A stretch of DNA of 64,000 bases from Actinomycetes bacterium (GCA_029782145.1 JAKOVH010000011.1:1-64000), one strand, 5' to 3'; counted from the first letter of the stretch, positions 16,162 through 25,281 are shown. Notes: a model not told the origin generated them from the letters alone. Program-made: numbers and translations.

Positions 16162-17856
16162 ATGGCCGAACTGGAACGATCTGCGCTCGAGGCGAAGGAC
16201 CGCGAGGAGCTGCTGACCATCGCCACCGCGCTCGGGGGCAAGCCACCGTCGAGGGCCAAGAAGGCCGACATCATCGACCTCATCCTCGAGCTCACCGGGG
16301 TCACGCCGGCCGGCGAAGGTGCCGTCGAGCCGGCCCCGGCCGCCGAGCCTCCCTCCCCGACCGAGCAGGACCAGGCCCCCGAGCCGCCGGCGCGTGCCCG
16401 TCGACCCCGGCGCGTGCGGGCGGCCGCCGCCCAGGCGGCGCTCGAGGAGGCGCCGGCCGCCGAGGCCGGGCCGGAGGCCACCAGCGCCGCCCCGGCGTCC
16501 GGGGTCTCCGGCGACGGCGAGCAGGGCGCGCCGGCCTCGCCAGACGGCGAGCCGACCGAGGCCGCCGGGTCCGACGACGCCGAAGGGGCCGGCCCCGAGG
16601 GTTCGGCCGAACGTCGCCCCGAGGGCGCAGGGGAGCAGCCCGAAGGGGGCGGCCGGCGCCGCCGGCGCCGGGGCCGTGACCGGGGCGAGCGCGCCGCGGT
16701 GGATCGCCCCGAGGAGCCCTTCACCGGTGAGCCGGTGGAGGTCGAGGGCGTGCTCGACCTGCGCGACGAGGGCTACGGCTTCATCCGGGTGAAGGGCTAC
16801 CTGCCGAGCCGCGACGACGTCTACGTGTCGGTCAAGCAGGCCCGGCAGTTCTCCCTGCGCCGCGGTGACCTCATCGCCGGCGCCAGCCGGCCGGCCTCGC
16901 GCAACGAGAAGAACCCGGCGCTGTTGCGGATCGACTCGGTCAACGGGGTCGATCCCGAGCAGGCCCGGGCCCGGCGCCGCTTCGAGGACCTCACGCCGCT
17001 GTTCCCCGACGAGCGGCTCCACCTCGCCAGCCGCGACGAGCCGTACAACATGACGGCCCGCATCGTCGACCTCATCGCCCCGATCGGGAAGGGCCAGCGG
17101 GGCCTGATCGTCTCGCCGCCCAAGGCCGGCAAGACGACGATCATGAAGCAGATCGCCACGTCGATCGAGAAGAACAACCCCGAGGTGCACCTCATCGTGC
17201 TGCTCGTCGACGAGCGGCCCGAGGAGGTCACCGACATGCGGCGCACCGTGTCGGGGGAGGTCGTGGCGTCGACCTTCGACCACCCGGCCGAGGAGCACAC
17301 CGCCATCGCCGAGCTGGTGATCGAGCGGGCCAAGCGCATGGTCGAGGACGGCAAGGACGTCGTGGTCATCCTCGACGGCATCACCCGCCTTGCCCGGGCC
17401 TACAACCTGGCCGCCCCCACGGGGGGCCGCATCATGTCGGGCGGCATCGACACCGGTGCCCTGTACCCGCCGAAGCGGTTCTTCGGCGCCGCCCGCAACG
17501 TCGAGGAGGGCGGCTCGCTCACCATCCTCGCCACCGCCCTGGTCGAGACGGGCTCGAAGATGGACGAGGTCATCTTCGAGGAGTTCAAGGGCACCGGGAA
17601 CATGGAGCTGCGCCTCGACCGGCGCATGGCCGAACGGCGCGTGTACCCGGCGATCGACGTCGACGGCTCCTCGACCCGCCACGAGGAGCTGCTGTTCGAC
17701 CGCAAGCAGCTCCAGCAGGTCTGGAAGCTGCGCCGGGTGCTGTCCGGCCTCGCCTCCGACAGCGGCAGCGGCGCCGCCGGCCTCGAGATGCTGATCGACC
17801 GCCTCGGGACCTTCCGCACCAACGAGGAGTTCCTGGCCGAGATCGCCAAGGGCTGA
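16162..17856 (+). CDS. rho: Transcription termination factor Rho
   Basis: A 564-residue hexameric RNA helicase that ends untranslated transcripts. Order: Rho-N domain (1-47), a long low-complexity Ala/Pro/Glu-rich linker (about 48-165) ending in a run of arginines (GRRRRRRGRDRGER), cold-shock-like RNA-binding domain (LDLRDEGYGFIRVKGYLPS), then the RecA-like ATPase with Walker A SPPKAGKTT (about 317-325), Walker B VVVILDGITRLARAYN, Q-loop and R-loop. The inserted linker is typical of actinobacterial Rho and may add RNA binding. ATG 16162 is chosen because AAGGA precedes it and the Rho-N domain starts there; longer in-frame starts are ignored. Confidence 0.97.
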   Translation: MAELERSALEAKDREELLTIATALGGKPPSRAKKADIIDLILELTGVTPAGEGAVEPAPAAEPPSPTEQDQAPEPPARARRPRRVRAAAAQAALEEAPAAEAGPEATSAAPASGVSGDGEQGAPASPDGEPTEAAGSDDAEGAGPEGSAERRPEGAGEQPEGGGRRRRRRGRDRGERAAVDRPEEPFTGEPVEVEGVLDLRDEGYGFIRVKGYLPSRDDVYVSVKQARQFSLRRGDLIAGASRPASRNEKNPALLRIDSVNGVDPEQARARRRFEDLTPLFPDERLHLASRDEPYNMTARIVDLIAPIGKGQRGLIVSPPKAGKTTIMKQIATSIEKNNPEVHLIVLLVDERPEEVTDMRRTVSGEVVASTFDHPAEEHTAIAELVIERAKRMVEDGKDVVVILDGITRLARAYNLAAPTGGRIMSGGIDTGALYPPKRFFGAARNVEEGGSLTILATALVETGSKMDEVIFEEFKGTGNMELRLDRRMAERRVYPAIDVDGSSTRHEELLFDRKQLQQVWKLRRVLSGLASDSGSGAAGLEMLIDRLGTFRTNEEFLAEIAKG

Positions 17857-17886
17857 CGTCCGCGCCCGGCGCCGACGGCGCCACCC

Positions 17887-17918
17887 TCCGGCACGGCCGT
17901 GCCGGATTGCGAATCCGG
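17887..17918 (+). terminator. Overlapping hairpins between rho and rpmE
   Basis: A 20-nt perfect palindrome (17887-17906) overlaps a second hairpin with 7-bp arms CCGGATT/AATCCGG (17902-17918). They share CCGGA and cannot form together, so this may be an attenuator-like switch or simply the rho terminator. The rpmE ATG lies 50 nt downstream. Confidence 0.45.
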
Positions 17919-17967
17919 GCGTTCCCCGGCACACTTGACGGTCCCTTTGCTTCCCTGGAGCCCAGCC

Positions 17968-18174
17968 ATGAAGGCCGACATCCATCCCACCTACGTCGAG
18001 GCGACGGTGCGCTGCTCGTGCGGCAACACCTTCACCACCCGCTCGACGCAGCCCGAGCTCACCTCCGAGCTCTGCAACGAGTGCCACCCCTTCTACACCG
18101 GCAAGCAGAAGCTGGTGGACACCGGCGGGCGCATCGAGAAGTTCGAGAAGCGCTACGGCAAGCGCCGCAAGTAG
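17968..18174 (+). CDS. rpmE: 50S ribosomal protein L31, zinc-binding type
   Basis: A 68-residue ribosomal protein ([20 protein letters not shown] start). Cys16, Cys18 and the CNEC pair (37 and 40) are the zinc ligands of the C+ form, which in many bacteria is replaced by a zinc-free paralogue under zinc limitation. [20 protein letters not shown] is the conserved C-terminal half. The ATG at 17968 is fixed by the family N terminus; CTGGAG lies about 9 nt upstream. It follows rho by 111 nt, an order common in actinobacteria. Confidence 0.97.
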   Translation: MKADIHPTYVEATVRCSCGNTFTTRSTQPELTSELCNECHPFYTGKQKLVDTGGRIEKFEKRYGKRRK

Positions 18175-18343
18175 CGGTCTCGCCGGACACCCTCCCAAGG
18201 GGCCTGTCGTTCCTCTCGATCCCGAGCAACGCTCGCGACTGCTCGCCGCCAAGGCGCGCGTCCTGGTCGCCGACCACCTCGGCGTCGATCCCTCCGGCGA
18301 CGACGTCGAGCTGCGGCCGGGCACGTTCCCCGGCGGTGCGACC

Positions 18344-19249
18344 GTGCGCGTCGGCGCCCAGGGCTGGGTGCTGCTCGACGAGCGCTCCGAGCGCGGCCTC
18401 GGCGCAGCGCTGACCTGGGGCCACCGGGAGGCGGTCGAGGAGCTCCACGTCGTGGTCGACGACGCCGGCGTGGCCGGCGTGCTCGCCCGGCGGGCGCTGG
18501 CCTTCCGCGAGGCGCCCCGGGTGTGGCGCGCCGAGGGCCGCGCCCTCGTGGCGGCCGAGCCGGCGCCCTTCGCACCCCCGATCGAGCCGCCCGCCGTCGC
18601 CCGGGAGGTCGTGGGGTTGCTGCACGAGGCCGGGGTGGAGGTCACCGTCGAGCACGGGCAGATCCGCGGCGAGATCCGGGGCCTCGAGGTGGCGAGGGTC
18701 GTCGTCGACGAGCACGGCTCGGCCCGCATCGAGGTCGGCGTGGGCCGCCACGACCGCGAGGCCTTCGCCATGGTGCACGGCGAGCTGCCCACGGCCGAGG
18801 CGCTGGCGTCGGTCGTCCGCAGCGTCGATGCCCACCGCCGGGCCACCGCCGAGGCGCACCCGCTGCGCCGCCTGGCCCCCGAGGGGTGGCTGCGGTGGCG
18901 GCTGGTGGCCGAGCCGTCGGTCGTCGGGCTGGTCGAGGTGCGTCCCGCCGAGCCCACCGTGGCCCGTGAGAGCGTCAAGGACACCGCGGCGGCGATCGCC
19001 GTCGGCACCGACGCGGAGGGCGCCACCGTCGTCGTGGCCTGCTCGGTCGGCATCGACCTCGACGTGGTGCCCGCCGGGGCCGACGCCCGGGCGGCCCTCG
19101 ACCCCGACGCCCACCTCCTGGTGGTCGTCCCCGAGCGCGACGACCACCCCGTCACCCGCCGCCTGGCCGCCGGGCTCGTGCGCCCCGCCGAGGTCGTGCC
19201 CGTGGCGGGCGACTGGCGCTCGCCGGGCGGGGAGGGCGACGGCTCGTGA
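18344..19249 (+). CDS. Hypothetical protein between rpmE and prfA (true start uncertain, probably upstream)
   Basis: A 301-residue frame from the first standard start (GTG 18344). I do not recognise the family. The same frame stays open and codon-like upstream to about 18200 (it would read VVPLDPEQRSRLLAAKARVL and onward), but holds no ATG, GTG or TTG; CTG 18239 is the only near-standard start. AAGGGG at 18197-18202 could be the ribosome site. The protein is acidic, Val/Ala-rich, without clear membrane segments, and has alternating strand-helix patterns. Its stop overlaps prfA by 4 nt, so it is cotranscribed and translationally coupled with release factor 1. Confidence 0.7.
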   Translation: MRVGAQGWVLLDERSERGLGAALTWGHREAVEELHVVVDDAGVAGVLARRALAFREAPRVWRAEGRALVAAEPAPFAPPIEPPAVAREVVGLLHEAGVEVTVEHGQIRGEIRGLEVARVVVDEHGSARIEVGVGRHDREAFAMVHGELPTAEALASVVRSVDAHRRATAEAHPLRRLAPEGWLRWRLVAEPSVVGLVEVRPAEPTVARESVKDTAAAIAVGTDAEGATVVVACSVGIDLDVVPAGADARAALDPDAHLLVVVPERDDHPVTRRLAAGLVRPAEVVPVAGDWRSPGGEGDGS

Positions 19250-20325
19250 GCGGCCTGCTCGACCGCCTGGCCGACCTCGACCGCGAGCACTCCGAGGTCG
19301 AGCGGTTGCTCGCCGACCCGGCGGTGATCGCCGACCAGCGCCGCTACGCCCAGCTGAGCCGCCGCTACCGCGACCTCGGCGAGCTGGTCGGGCGCCTGCG
19401 GGCGCTGCGCCAGGCCACCGACGACCTCGCCGCCGCCCGAGAGATGCTCACCGAGGCCGACGCCGACGATCGTGAGGTGCTGAAGGCCGAGATCGACGAC
19501 GCCGAGGCCGCCATCGAGCGCCTCGACGAGGAGATCAAGGTCCTGCTGCTGCCCAAGGACCCCAACGACGACCGGGCGGTCATCGTCGAGCTGCGCGGCG
19601 CCGAGGGGGGAGAGGAGGCCAACCTCTTCGCCCGCGACCTGTTCGAGATGTACAAGGGCTATGCCTCCCGAATGGGCTGGAAGCTCGAGGTGATGGACGC
19701 CCAGGAGTCCGACATGGGCGGCTACAGCGACATCACCTTCCGGCTCTCGGGCGACCGGGTGTGGAGCCGGATGAAGCACGAGGGCGGCCCCCACCGGGTG
19801 CAGCGGGTCCCGGTCACCGAGAGCCAGGGCCGCATCCACACGTCGTCGGCCACCGCCACCGTGCTGCCCGAGGCCGACGAGGTCGACGTGCAGATCGACC
19901 CCAACGACCTGCGCATCGACGTGTACCGCTCGTCGGGCCCCGGAGGGCAGTCGGTGAACACCACCGACTCCGCCGTGCGCATCACCCACCTCCCCACCGG
20001 GGTGGTCGTGTCGATGCAGGACGAGAAGAGCCAGATCCAGAACCGCGAGAAGGCGCTGCGGGTGCTGCGCAGCCGGCTGCTGCAGGCCGAGCAGGAGCGC
20101 CAGGCCGCCGAGGCCTCGGGGGCCCGCAAGGCGCAGGTCGGCGGCGGCGGCCGGTCGGAGAAGATCCGCACCTACAACTTCAAGGAGAACCGGGTCACCG
20201 ACCACCGCATCGGGCTCACCCTCTACAAGCTCGACAAGGTCCTCGCCGGCGACCTCGACGAGGTGGTCGACGCCCTCGTGGCCGACGAGCGGCGGCGACA
20301 GCTCGGCGACGACGACGAGGGATGA
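19246..20325 (+). CDS. prfA: Peptide chain release factor 1
   Basis: A 359-residue class I release factor that reads UAA and UAG. The anticodon-like P-x-T motif appears as PVT in [14 protein letters not shown], and the catalytic GGQ is at 233-235 in [14 protein letters not shown], whose Gln is methylated by PrmC, encoded next. The N-terminal coiled region and C-terminal domain are of normal length. GTG 19246 overlaps the previous stop; the stop overlaps prmC by 4 nt. Confidence 0.97.
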   Translation: MSGLLDRLADLDREHSEVERLLADPAVIADQRRYAQLSRRYRDLGELVGRLRALRQATDDLAAAREMLTEADADDREVLKAEIDDAEAAIERLDEEIKVLLLPKDPNDDRAVIVELRGAEGGEEANLFARDLFEMYKGYASRMGWKLEVMDAQESDMGGYSDITFRLSGDRVWSRMKHEGGPHRVQRVPVTESQGRIHTSSATATVLPEADEVDVQIDPNDLRIDVYRSSGPGGQSVNTTDSAVRITHLPTGVVVSMQDEKSQIQNREKALRVLRSRLLQAEQERQAAEASGARKAQVGGGGRSEKIRTYNFKENRVTDHRIGLTLYKLDKVLAGDLDEVVDALVADERRRQLGDDDEG

Positions 20326-21245
20326 GCCCGCACGACCTGCCCGAGGGCACGGTCTCGTGGCGGATGCTGGCGGTCGAGGCGCGGCGCCGGCTGGCGGCGT
20401 CGCCGGTGGTGGGCGAGGGGTCGGCGGAGGCCGAGGCCCGGTGGATCGTCGAGCGGGCGAGCGGGAACGAGGGAGCGGAGTACGCCCTCGGCCTCGACGA
20501 CCCCGCCACCGAGCGGGGCGTGGCCCACTTCGACCACATGCTCGAGCGGCGCCTCACCGGCGAGCCGCTGCAGTACGTCGTCGGCCGCTGGGGCTTCCGC
20601 ACCCTCGACCTCATGGTCGACCGGCGGGTGCTCATCCCTCGGCCCGAGACCGAGGTCGTCGCCGGGCTCGCCCTCGACGAGCTCGACCGGCTGCGCCCGC
20701 CCGCCGCCGAGGAGGGCCGACCGCTGCTGGCCGTCGACCTGGGTACGGGGTCGGGGGCCATCGGCCTGTCGATCGCGGCCGAGCGCGAGCGCGTCGAGGT
20801 GTGGCTCACCGACGCGTCACCCGACGCCGTGGCGGTCACCCGGGCCAACCTCGCCGGGCTCGGCCGGGCCGCCACCCGCGTGCGCATCGCCGAAGGGGAG
20901 TGGTTCGCCGCCCTCCCGGCCGAGCTGGCCGGCACCGTCGACGTGGTCGTGTCGAACCCGCCCTACGTGGCGACGGGCGACGAGCTGCCCGCCGTCGTGC
21001 GCGACTGGGAGCCGGCCGAGGCCCTCTTCGCCGGAGCCGACGGCCTCGACGACCTGCGGGTCCTCGTGGCGCAGGCACCCCGGTGGTTGCGGCCCGGCGG
21101 GTCGCTCGTGGTCGAGCTGGCGCCCAGCCAGGCCGACGCGGTGGCCGCCCTCGCCCTCGAGCACGGCTTCGCCGAGGTCGAGGTGCACCCGGACCTCGCC
21201 GGGCGGGCGCGGGCCGTCGTCGCTAGAGCAGCGCGAACCCGTTGA
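20322..21245 (+). CDS. prmC: Release factor glutamine methyltransferase
   Basis: A 307-residue SAM-dependent N5-glutamine methyltransferase that modifies the GGQ glutamine of release factors. An N-terminal helical domain is followed by PRPETE, the SAM-binding [14 protein letters not shown] and the catalytic NPPY (212-215). ATG 20322 overlaps the prfA stop (ATGA). The 3' end overlaps by 23 bp the convergent gene on the minus strand (21223-21972). Confidence 0.95.
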   Translation: MSPHDLPEGTVSWRMLAVEARRRLAASPVVGEGSAEAEARWIVERASGNEGAEYALGLDDPATERGVAHFDHMLERRLTGEPLQYVVGRWGFRTLDLMVDRRVLIPRPETEVVAGLALDELDRLRPPAAEEGRPLLAVDLGTGSGAIGLSIAAERERVEVWLTDASPDAVAVTRANLAGLGRAATRVRIAEGEWFAALPAELAGTVDVVVSNPPYVATGDELPAVVRDWEPAEALFAGADGLDDLRVLVAQAPRWLRPGGSLVVELAPSQADAVAALALEHGFAEVEVHPDLAGRARAVVARAARTR

Positions 21246-21972
21246 CCAGCCGGTCGAACTGCGGGTGGTCGGGGTAGATCGACGTCGAGGAGAGCACGAA
21301 CAGCTCGTCGCGCTGGCGCACGAGCAGGGCCCTCACCGTGACCGACTCCTTCTGCGCGTTCTGCAGTCCGTCGATCTTCACGACCAGCGCCGGGTAGCCC
21401 TGGAACGACGTGTCCTGGGACTTGGCGACCTTGCCGCCCATCGAGTCGGCCCAGCCGATGGCGAGCGACGTGAGCTCGGCCTTGACGTCCTGGCCCGGCA
21501 CGGCGGGCATGGTGGCCCACTGGACGCCGAGGGTCGTGTCCGGGGCGCCGTCGGGGCCGAGGGTGCTGACCCACTGGTCGATCGTGCCGGTGGTGCTCCA
21601 CTGGAACGGGGCCTGCTTCTGCACCCGGTCGACCGGCATGGTGGCCCGGAAGCTGGCCGACGCCTCGGTGAACTGCTCCCATCCGTCGTCGGCCTGAGCG
21701 GCGAGGAACGGCACCTTGTTGCGGATGTCGCTGATGACGTCGCCACCCGGCAGCAGGCCCAGCAGCACGCCGGCGAGCACCATCAGCACCACGCCGACCG
21801 CGGCCAGGGCGAACAACGGGCTGAGGCGCGTCTTCTTCATGGTGGCCGTGCCCGGCTTGGGCTGGGTGAGCGGCTGCTCAGCGTGACCGCGCAGGTCGTA
21901 GCCGCAGATGCGGCACTTGACCGGCTCGCCCTGGTTCTTGGCCCCACAGCCGGGGCAGCGCAACGACGCCAT
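21223..21972 (-). CDS. Zinc-ribbon, single-span membrane protein of unknown function
   Basis: A 249-residue protein. The N terminus MASLRCPGCGAKNQGEPVKC...CGY carries a CxxC-x13-CxxC zinc ribbon, followed by a Pro/Gln linker, one transmembrane helix (LFALAAVGVVLMVLAGVLLG, about residues 50-70) and an extracytoplasmic domain of about 170 residues with WEQFTEASASFRATMPVDR, a pattern seen in secreted PsbP/LpqN-like domains. Zinc ribbon inside, folded domain outside is a common actinobacterial layout; function unknown. ATG 21972 has AAGAGG 4 nt upstream. It ends inside the 3' end of prmC. Confidence 0.75.
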   Translation of the reverse strand: MASLRCPGCGAKNQGEPVKCRICGYDLRGHAEQPLTQPKPGTATMKKTRLSPLFALAAVGVVLMVLAGVLLGLLPGGDVISDIRNKVPFLAAQADDGWEQFTEASASFRATMPVDRVQKQAPFQWSTTGTIDQWVSTLGPDGAPDTTLGVQWATMPAVPGQDVKAELTSLAIGWADSMGGKVAKSQDTSFQGYPALVVKIDGLQNAQKESVTVRALLVRQRDELFVLSSTSIYPDHPQFDRLVNGFALL

Positions 21973-22040
21973 GCCTCTTGCGTCGGCCGGTTCGCCCTCC
22001 GACCTGAGCGCGAACTCCGGTGGAGCCGGCGTCGGTCGGG

Positions 22041-22943
22041 TCAGTAGTACCAGGGGTAGGCCGACCAGTCGGGGTCGCGCTTGTCGAGGAAGGCGTCGCG
22101 CCCCTCGGCGGCCTCGTCGGTCATGTAGGCGAGACGGGTCGCTTCGCCGGCGAACACCTGCTGGCCCACCAGGCCGTCGTCGACGAGGTTGAACGCGAAC
22201 TTCAGCATCCGCTGGGCGGTGGGGCTCTTCCCGTTGACCATCCGTCCCCACTCGAGGGCGACCCGCTCCAGCTCGGCGTGGGGCACCACCTCGTTCACCG
22301 CTCCCATTCGGTGCATCTGCTCGGCCGTGTACTCCCGCCCGAGGAAGAAGATCTCCCGTGCGAACTTCTGCCCGACCTGGCGGCCCAGGTAGGCCGAGCC
22401 GTAGCCGGCGTCGAAGCTGCCCACGTCGGCGTCGGTCTGCTTGAAGCGGGCGTGCTCGGCGCTGGCCAGGGTGAGGTCGCACACCACGTGGAGGCTGTGG
22501 CCCCCGCCGGCCGCCCACCCGGGCACCACGCAGATCACCACCTTCGGCATCATCCGGATGAGGCGCTGCACCTCGAGGATGTGCAGCCGGCCGGAGCGGG
22601 CGGGATCGATGGTGTCGGCCGTCTCGCCCTCGGCGTAGCGGTAGCCGTCACGGCCCCGGATGCGCTGGTCGCCGCCGGAGCAGAACGCCCACCCGCCGTC
22701 GCGGGGCGACGGGCCGTTGCCGGTGAGCAGCACGCAGCCCACGTCGCTGCTCTGCCGGGCGTGGTCGAGCACCCGGTACAGCTCATCGACGGTGTGGGGC
22801 CGGAAGGCGTTGCGCACCTCGGGCCGGTCGAACGCCACCCGCACGGTGCCCTGGTCGACGGCCCGGTGGTAGGTGACGTCGGTCAGGTCCTCGAACCCGG
22901 GCACGGGGCGCCAGGCATCCGGGTCGAACAGCTCCGAGACCAT
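22041..22943 (-). CDS. menB: 1,4-dihydroxy-2-naphthoyl-CoA synthase
   Basis: A 300-residue crotonase-fold enzyme that closes the second ring of menaquinone from o-succinylbenzoyl-CoA. Visible: WAFCSGGDQRIRG (oxyanion loop), VVPGWAAGGGHSLHVVCDLTLA, the DAGYGSAYLGRQVG active segment with Asp/Tyr, and the C-terminal RDPDWSAYPWYY typical of MenB, which sets it apart from other enoyl-CoA hydratases. ATG 22943 is preferred to GTG 22958 because CTGGAG lies 6-10 nt upstream. No other men gene is adjacent. It implies a menaquinone-based respiratory chain. Confidence 0.95.
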   Translation of the reverse strand: MVSELFDPDAWRPVPGFEDLTDVTYHRAVDQGTVRVAFDRPEVRNAFRPHTVDELYRVLDHARQSSDVGCVLLTGNGPSPRDGGWAFCSGGDQRIRGRDGYRYAEGETADTIDPARSGRLHILEVQRLIRMMPKVVICVVPGWAAGGGHSLHVVCDLTLASAEHARFKQTDADVGSFDAGYGSAYLGRQVGQKFAREIFFLGREYTAEQMHRMGAVNEVVPHAELERVALEWGRMVNGKSPTAQRMLKFAFNLVDDGLVGQQVFAGEATRLAYMTDEAAEGRDAFLDKRDPDWSAYPWYY

Positions 22944-23048
22944 CGCTTCTCCAGTCACGTCGGGAACACCGTCGCCTACGATCGTCGCTCACGGCGGCAG
23001 CCGTCACGTCGAGCCGGGGGGCCGACGTCGTCGAGCGGGGGGTCGGGC

Positions 23049-23480
23049 ATGTTCGGGAAGCGCAAGAAGGCCGACGGAGCGGCAGCCCGGCTGCGGGGCC
23101 TGGCGTTCTTCGAGGGCTTCTCCGACCACGACCTCGAGCGGGTGGCCGAGCTGGCCGAGGACGTGGAGGCCGAGAGCGGCGCCCTGCTCATCGACCAGGG
23201 CCGGGTCGGCACGGAGTGCTACGTGATCGAGGTCGGCTACGCCGGCGTGTACGTCGGCGACGAGCACGTCGCGACCCTCGGCCCCGGGTCGATGGTCGGT
23301 GAGATGGCGCTCGTGGAGCACACGCCGCGCAGCGCCAGCGTGGTGGCCGAGACCCCCGTGCGCCTCCTCGCCTTCGACACCAGGTCGTTCAAGGAGCTGT
23401 TGCGGGAGATGCCGATCGCCGAGGAGCGGGTCAACGCCCTCCTCGCCGCCCGCCTCCGGGCGCGCTCGGCCGCCGACTGA
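23049..23480 (+). CDS. Single-domain cyclic-nucleotide-binding protein
   Basis: A 143-residue protein made almost only of a CRP-type cyclic nucleotide-binding domain: LRGLAFFEGFSDHDLERVAE, VIEVGYAGVYVGDEHVATLG, then the phosphate-binding cassette GSMVGEMALVEHTPRSASVVAE (GE...RSAS with the conserved Arg and Ser). There is no DNA-binding or catalytic domain, so it may regulate a partner protein by binding cAMP. Basic N terminus MFGKRKK. ATG 23049 has GCGGGGGGTC upstream. It is divergent from menB and ends before a tandem-repeat array. Confidence 0.85.
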   Translation: MFGKRKKADGAAARLRGLAFFEGFSDHDLERVAELAEDVEAESGALLIDQGRVGTECYVIEVGYAGVYVGDEHVATLGPGSMVGEMALVEHTPRSASVVAETPVRLLAFDTRSFKELLREMPIAEERVNALLAARLRARSAAD

Positions 23481-23510
23481 CGCCCGCTCGCGCCACGCCC
23501 CACCTCGCTC

Positions 23511-23696
23511 CTGAGGCAGATGTGCCGCCGGAAGCGGCCGATCCGCCTCCGGAGTCGGCGGCGAGCACCCTCCTGAGGCAGATGTGCTGTCGGAAGCGGC
23601 CGATCCGCCTCCGGAGTCGGCGGCGAGCACCTTCCTGAGGCAGATGTGCTGCCGGAAGCGGCCGATCCGCCTCCGGAGCGGTCGGCGGAGCGTGCT
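23511..23696. repeat. Three tandem copies of a 62-bp hairpin-bearing repeat
   Basis: Units start at 23511, 23573 and 23635, each with CTGAGGCAGATGTG and an inverted repeat CCGGAAGCGG-CCGAT-CCGCCTCCGG (10-bp arms, one mismatch; first copy 23528-23552). Copies 1 and 2 differ by a few bases; copy 3 diverges at its 3' end, which runs into the stop of the thiolase-like gene. The array fills the gap between two convergent genes. It might act as a set of terminators or as a variable-number repeat. Confidence 0.85.
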
Positions 23697-25231
23697 CAGG
23701 CGAGGTGGACGGTGCCGGTGGTGTCCCGGTCGGCGGGGCGCCCGACCAGCTCCTCGGTCTCGGCGGCGGCCAGCAGGGCCGGCTCCTCGGAGCGGCACCA
23801 CGTGCGCGCCCCGGCCGGTGTGCGGGCCGCGACCAGCGCGTGGGTGGGACCGGACCGGTCGTGGGCGACGGTGGCGCTCTCGACGACCACCGGCCCGACC
23901 CACCCGTCGTCGAGCTCGACCCGCGGGAGGGCGTCGACCTCGGCCTGGGGCTCGGCGTGGCGGAACTCCCCGGCGGCCGGGGGCCTGCTCGACAGCACCA
24001 GCACGGCGTGCTCGGTCGTGTAGCCGCCGTTGGCGGTGCACAGCCCGACCGACCCGGGGTCGTCGCGCAGCACGCCGGCCATCGACGCCATCCCGTGGCT
24101 CGTGTAGTCGTTCCAGGGGCCGCCGGCGAAGCTCATGCCGCCGGTGACGGTGAGCGCCACGTCAGCGCCCACGCCGCCCCAGCCCGTCCCGTCGGCGGTG
24201 GCGTCGGCGGGCGCCAGGCCGAGCTCGACGGCGCCGATCTGCACGGCCGACGGGAAGCACGAGTAGAGGTCGACGTGGGCCACGTCGGCGGGGCCGATGC
24301 CCGCCAGGGCGAAGGCGTCGCGCCCCGCGAGGCGCAGCGCCGGCGACGAGCAGAGGTCGGCGCGGTTCGACACGTGCCAGTGGTCGACCGCCTCGGTGCC
24401 GGCGTGCAGGAAGACCCACCGGTCGGGGGGCACGCCCGCTCGCTCGGCGGCGCCGACCGAGCACAGGATCAGCCCCGAGCCCTGGTCGACCTGGTTGTTG
24501 GAGCAGAGCCGCTTGGTGTAAGGGAACGAGATCATCCGGTTGTCGTCGGACGCCTCGGCGATCTCCTCGGCGCTGAACGACCGTCGGATCGCCGCGTGCG
24601 GGTTCCCCGCCGCCACCTCGGAGAACGCCGCCCACAGGCGGCCCAGCCGCCGGCGGTGCTCGGCGACGCCGAGACCGAGCCGGGCCCGCAGCGCCACCTC
24701 GAACAGCGGGTAGACGTTCACCGGGAGCTGCACGCCCCTGGCCGCCTCGAGCTCGCTGACGAGCGGCCGGTCGATCCCGATGCTGTCGGGAGGGCCCACG
24801 TCGTCGGGTTGCACCGTCCAGTCCGGCTCCCGGCCCTCGGCGCGCAGCCGGTGGCGGGTGCGGGTGGCCTCGCCACCACAGACGAGCACGACGTCGAGCT
24901 CGCCCCGCTGGATCTGCGCCGCCGCCCGGGCGACGGTGACGCCGGCGAGGTTGCCGCCCATCACGGTGGTGGCCAGGTGGCGCGGCCTCGCCCCCACCCG
25001 CTCGGCCACGGCGAGGGCGGGGTTGCGGTAGCGCCAGCTCAGCTCGCAGACGGTGCGCAGCGAGTCGGCGGCCGCGAGCAGCCCCCGCCCCCCGCTGTCG
25101 CGCTCGGCGAGCCGGAGGCCCTCGGCCATGAGGTCGGCCGGCTCCAGGGGCGCGTCGCCCTCGTCGCTGCGCACGGTGAGCTGGCCGGCACCGACGAGCA
25201 CGGGCAGGCGGGGATCGAGACCGGCGGCCAT
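23696..25231 (-). CDS. Thiolase-like acetyl-CoA acetyltransferase / lipid-transfer family protein
   Basis: A 511-residue thiolase-superfamily protein of the SCP-x/acetyltransferase group. It has PVLVGAGQLTVR at the start, GGNLAGVTVARAAAQIQRGELDVVLVCGGEAT, and YTKRLCSNNQVDQGSGLILCS and VDLYSCFPSAVQIGA in the C-terminal half. The usual thiolase nucleophilic Cys loop is not clearly present near residue 90, so the catalytic mode is uncertain; in this family such proteins act in sterol or acyl side-chain breakdown or have unknown roles. ATG 25231 has TACCTT 6 nt upstream (leaderless). It is divergent from the phosphatase gene. Confidence 0.75.
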   Translation of the reverse strand: MAAGLDPRLPVLVGAGQLTVRSDEGDAPLEPADLMAEGLRLAERDSGGRGLLAAADSLRTVCELSWRYRNPALAVAERVGARPRHLATTVMGGNLAGVTVARAAAQIQRGELDVVLVCGGEATRTRHRLRAEGREPDWTVQPDDVGPPDSIGIDRPLVSELEAARGVQLPVNVYPLFEVALRARLGLGVAEHRRRLGRLWAAFSEVAAGNPHAAIRRSFSAEEIAEASDDNRMISFPYTKRLCSNNQVDQGSGLILCSVGAAERAGVPPDRWVFLHAGTEAVDHWHVSNRADLCSSPALRLAGRDAFALAGIGPADVAHVDLYSCFPSAVQIGAVELGLAPADATADGTGWGGVGADVALTVTGGMSFAGGPWNDYTSHGMASMAGVLRDDPGSVGLCTANGGYTTEHAVLVLSSRPPAAGEFRHAEPQAEVDALPRVELDDGWVGPVVVESATVAHDRSGPTHALVAARTPAGARTWCRSEEPALLAAAETEELVGRPADRDTTGTVHLA

Positions 25232-25237
25232 GGCCGG

Positions 25238-25243
25238 AAGGTA
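25238..25243 (-). promoter_or_regulatory. -10 hexamer of thiolase-like gene (leaderless)
   Basis: TACCTT on the minus strand ends 6 nt before ATG 25231. Confidence 0.35.
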
Positions 25244-25263
25244 ACGGCGGGGGAGGCCGTCAC

Positions 25264-25269
25264 TACAAT
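25264..25269 (+). promoter_or_regulatory. -10 hexamer of PTP-glyA-wecA operon
   Basis: TACAAT, close to the consensus TATAAT, ends 12 nt before GTG 25282. The predicted transcript would have a leader of only a few bases. Confidence 0.45.
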
Positions 25270-25281
25270 CCCCCCATCGAC

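Noticed and set aside
15934..20205. A 1423-codon open frame on the minus strand
   Set aside because: It runs antisense through rho, rpmE, the unknown gene and prfA, all well supported; its sequence is low-complexity Arg/Ala/Gly.
23511..23696. CRISPR array
   Set aside because: The repeated units are contiguous and near-identical over all 62 bp, so there are no unique spacers, and no cas gene is present.
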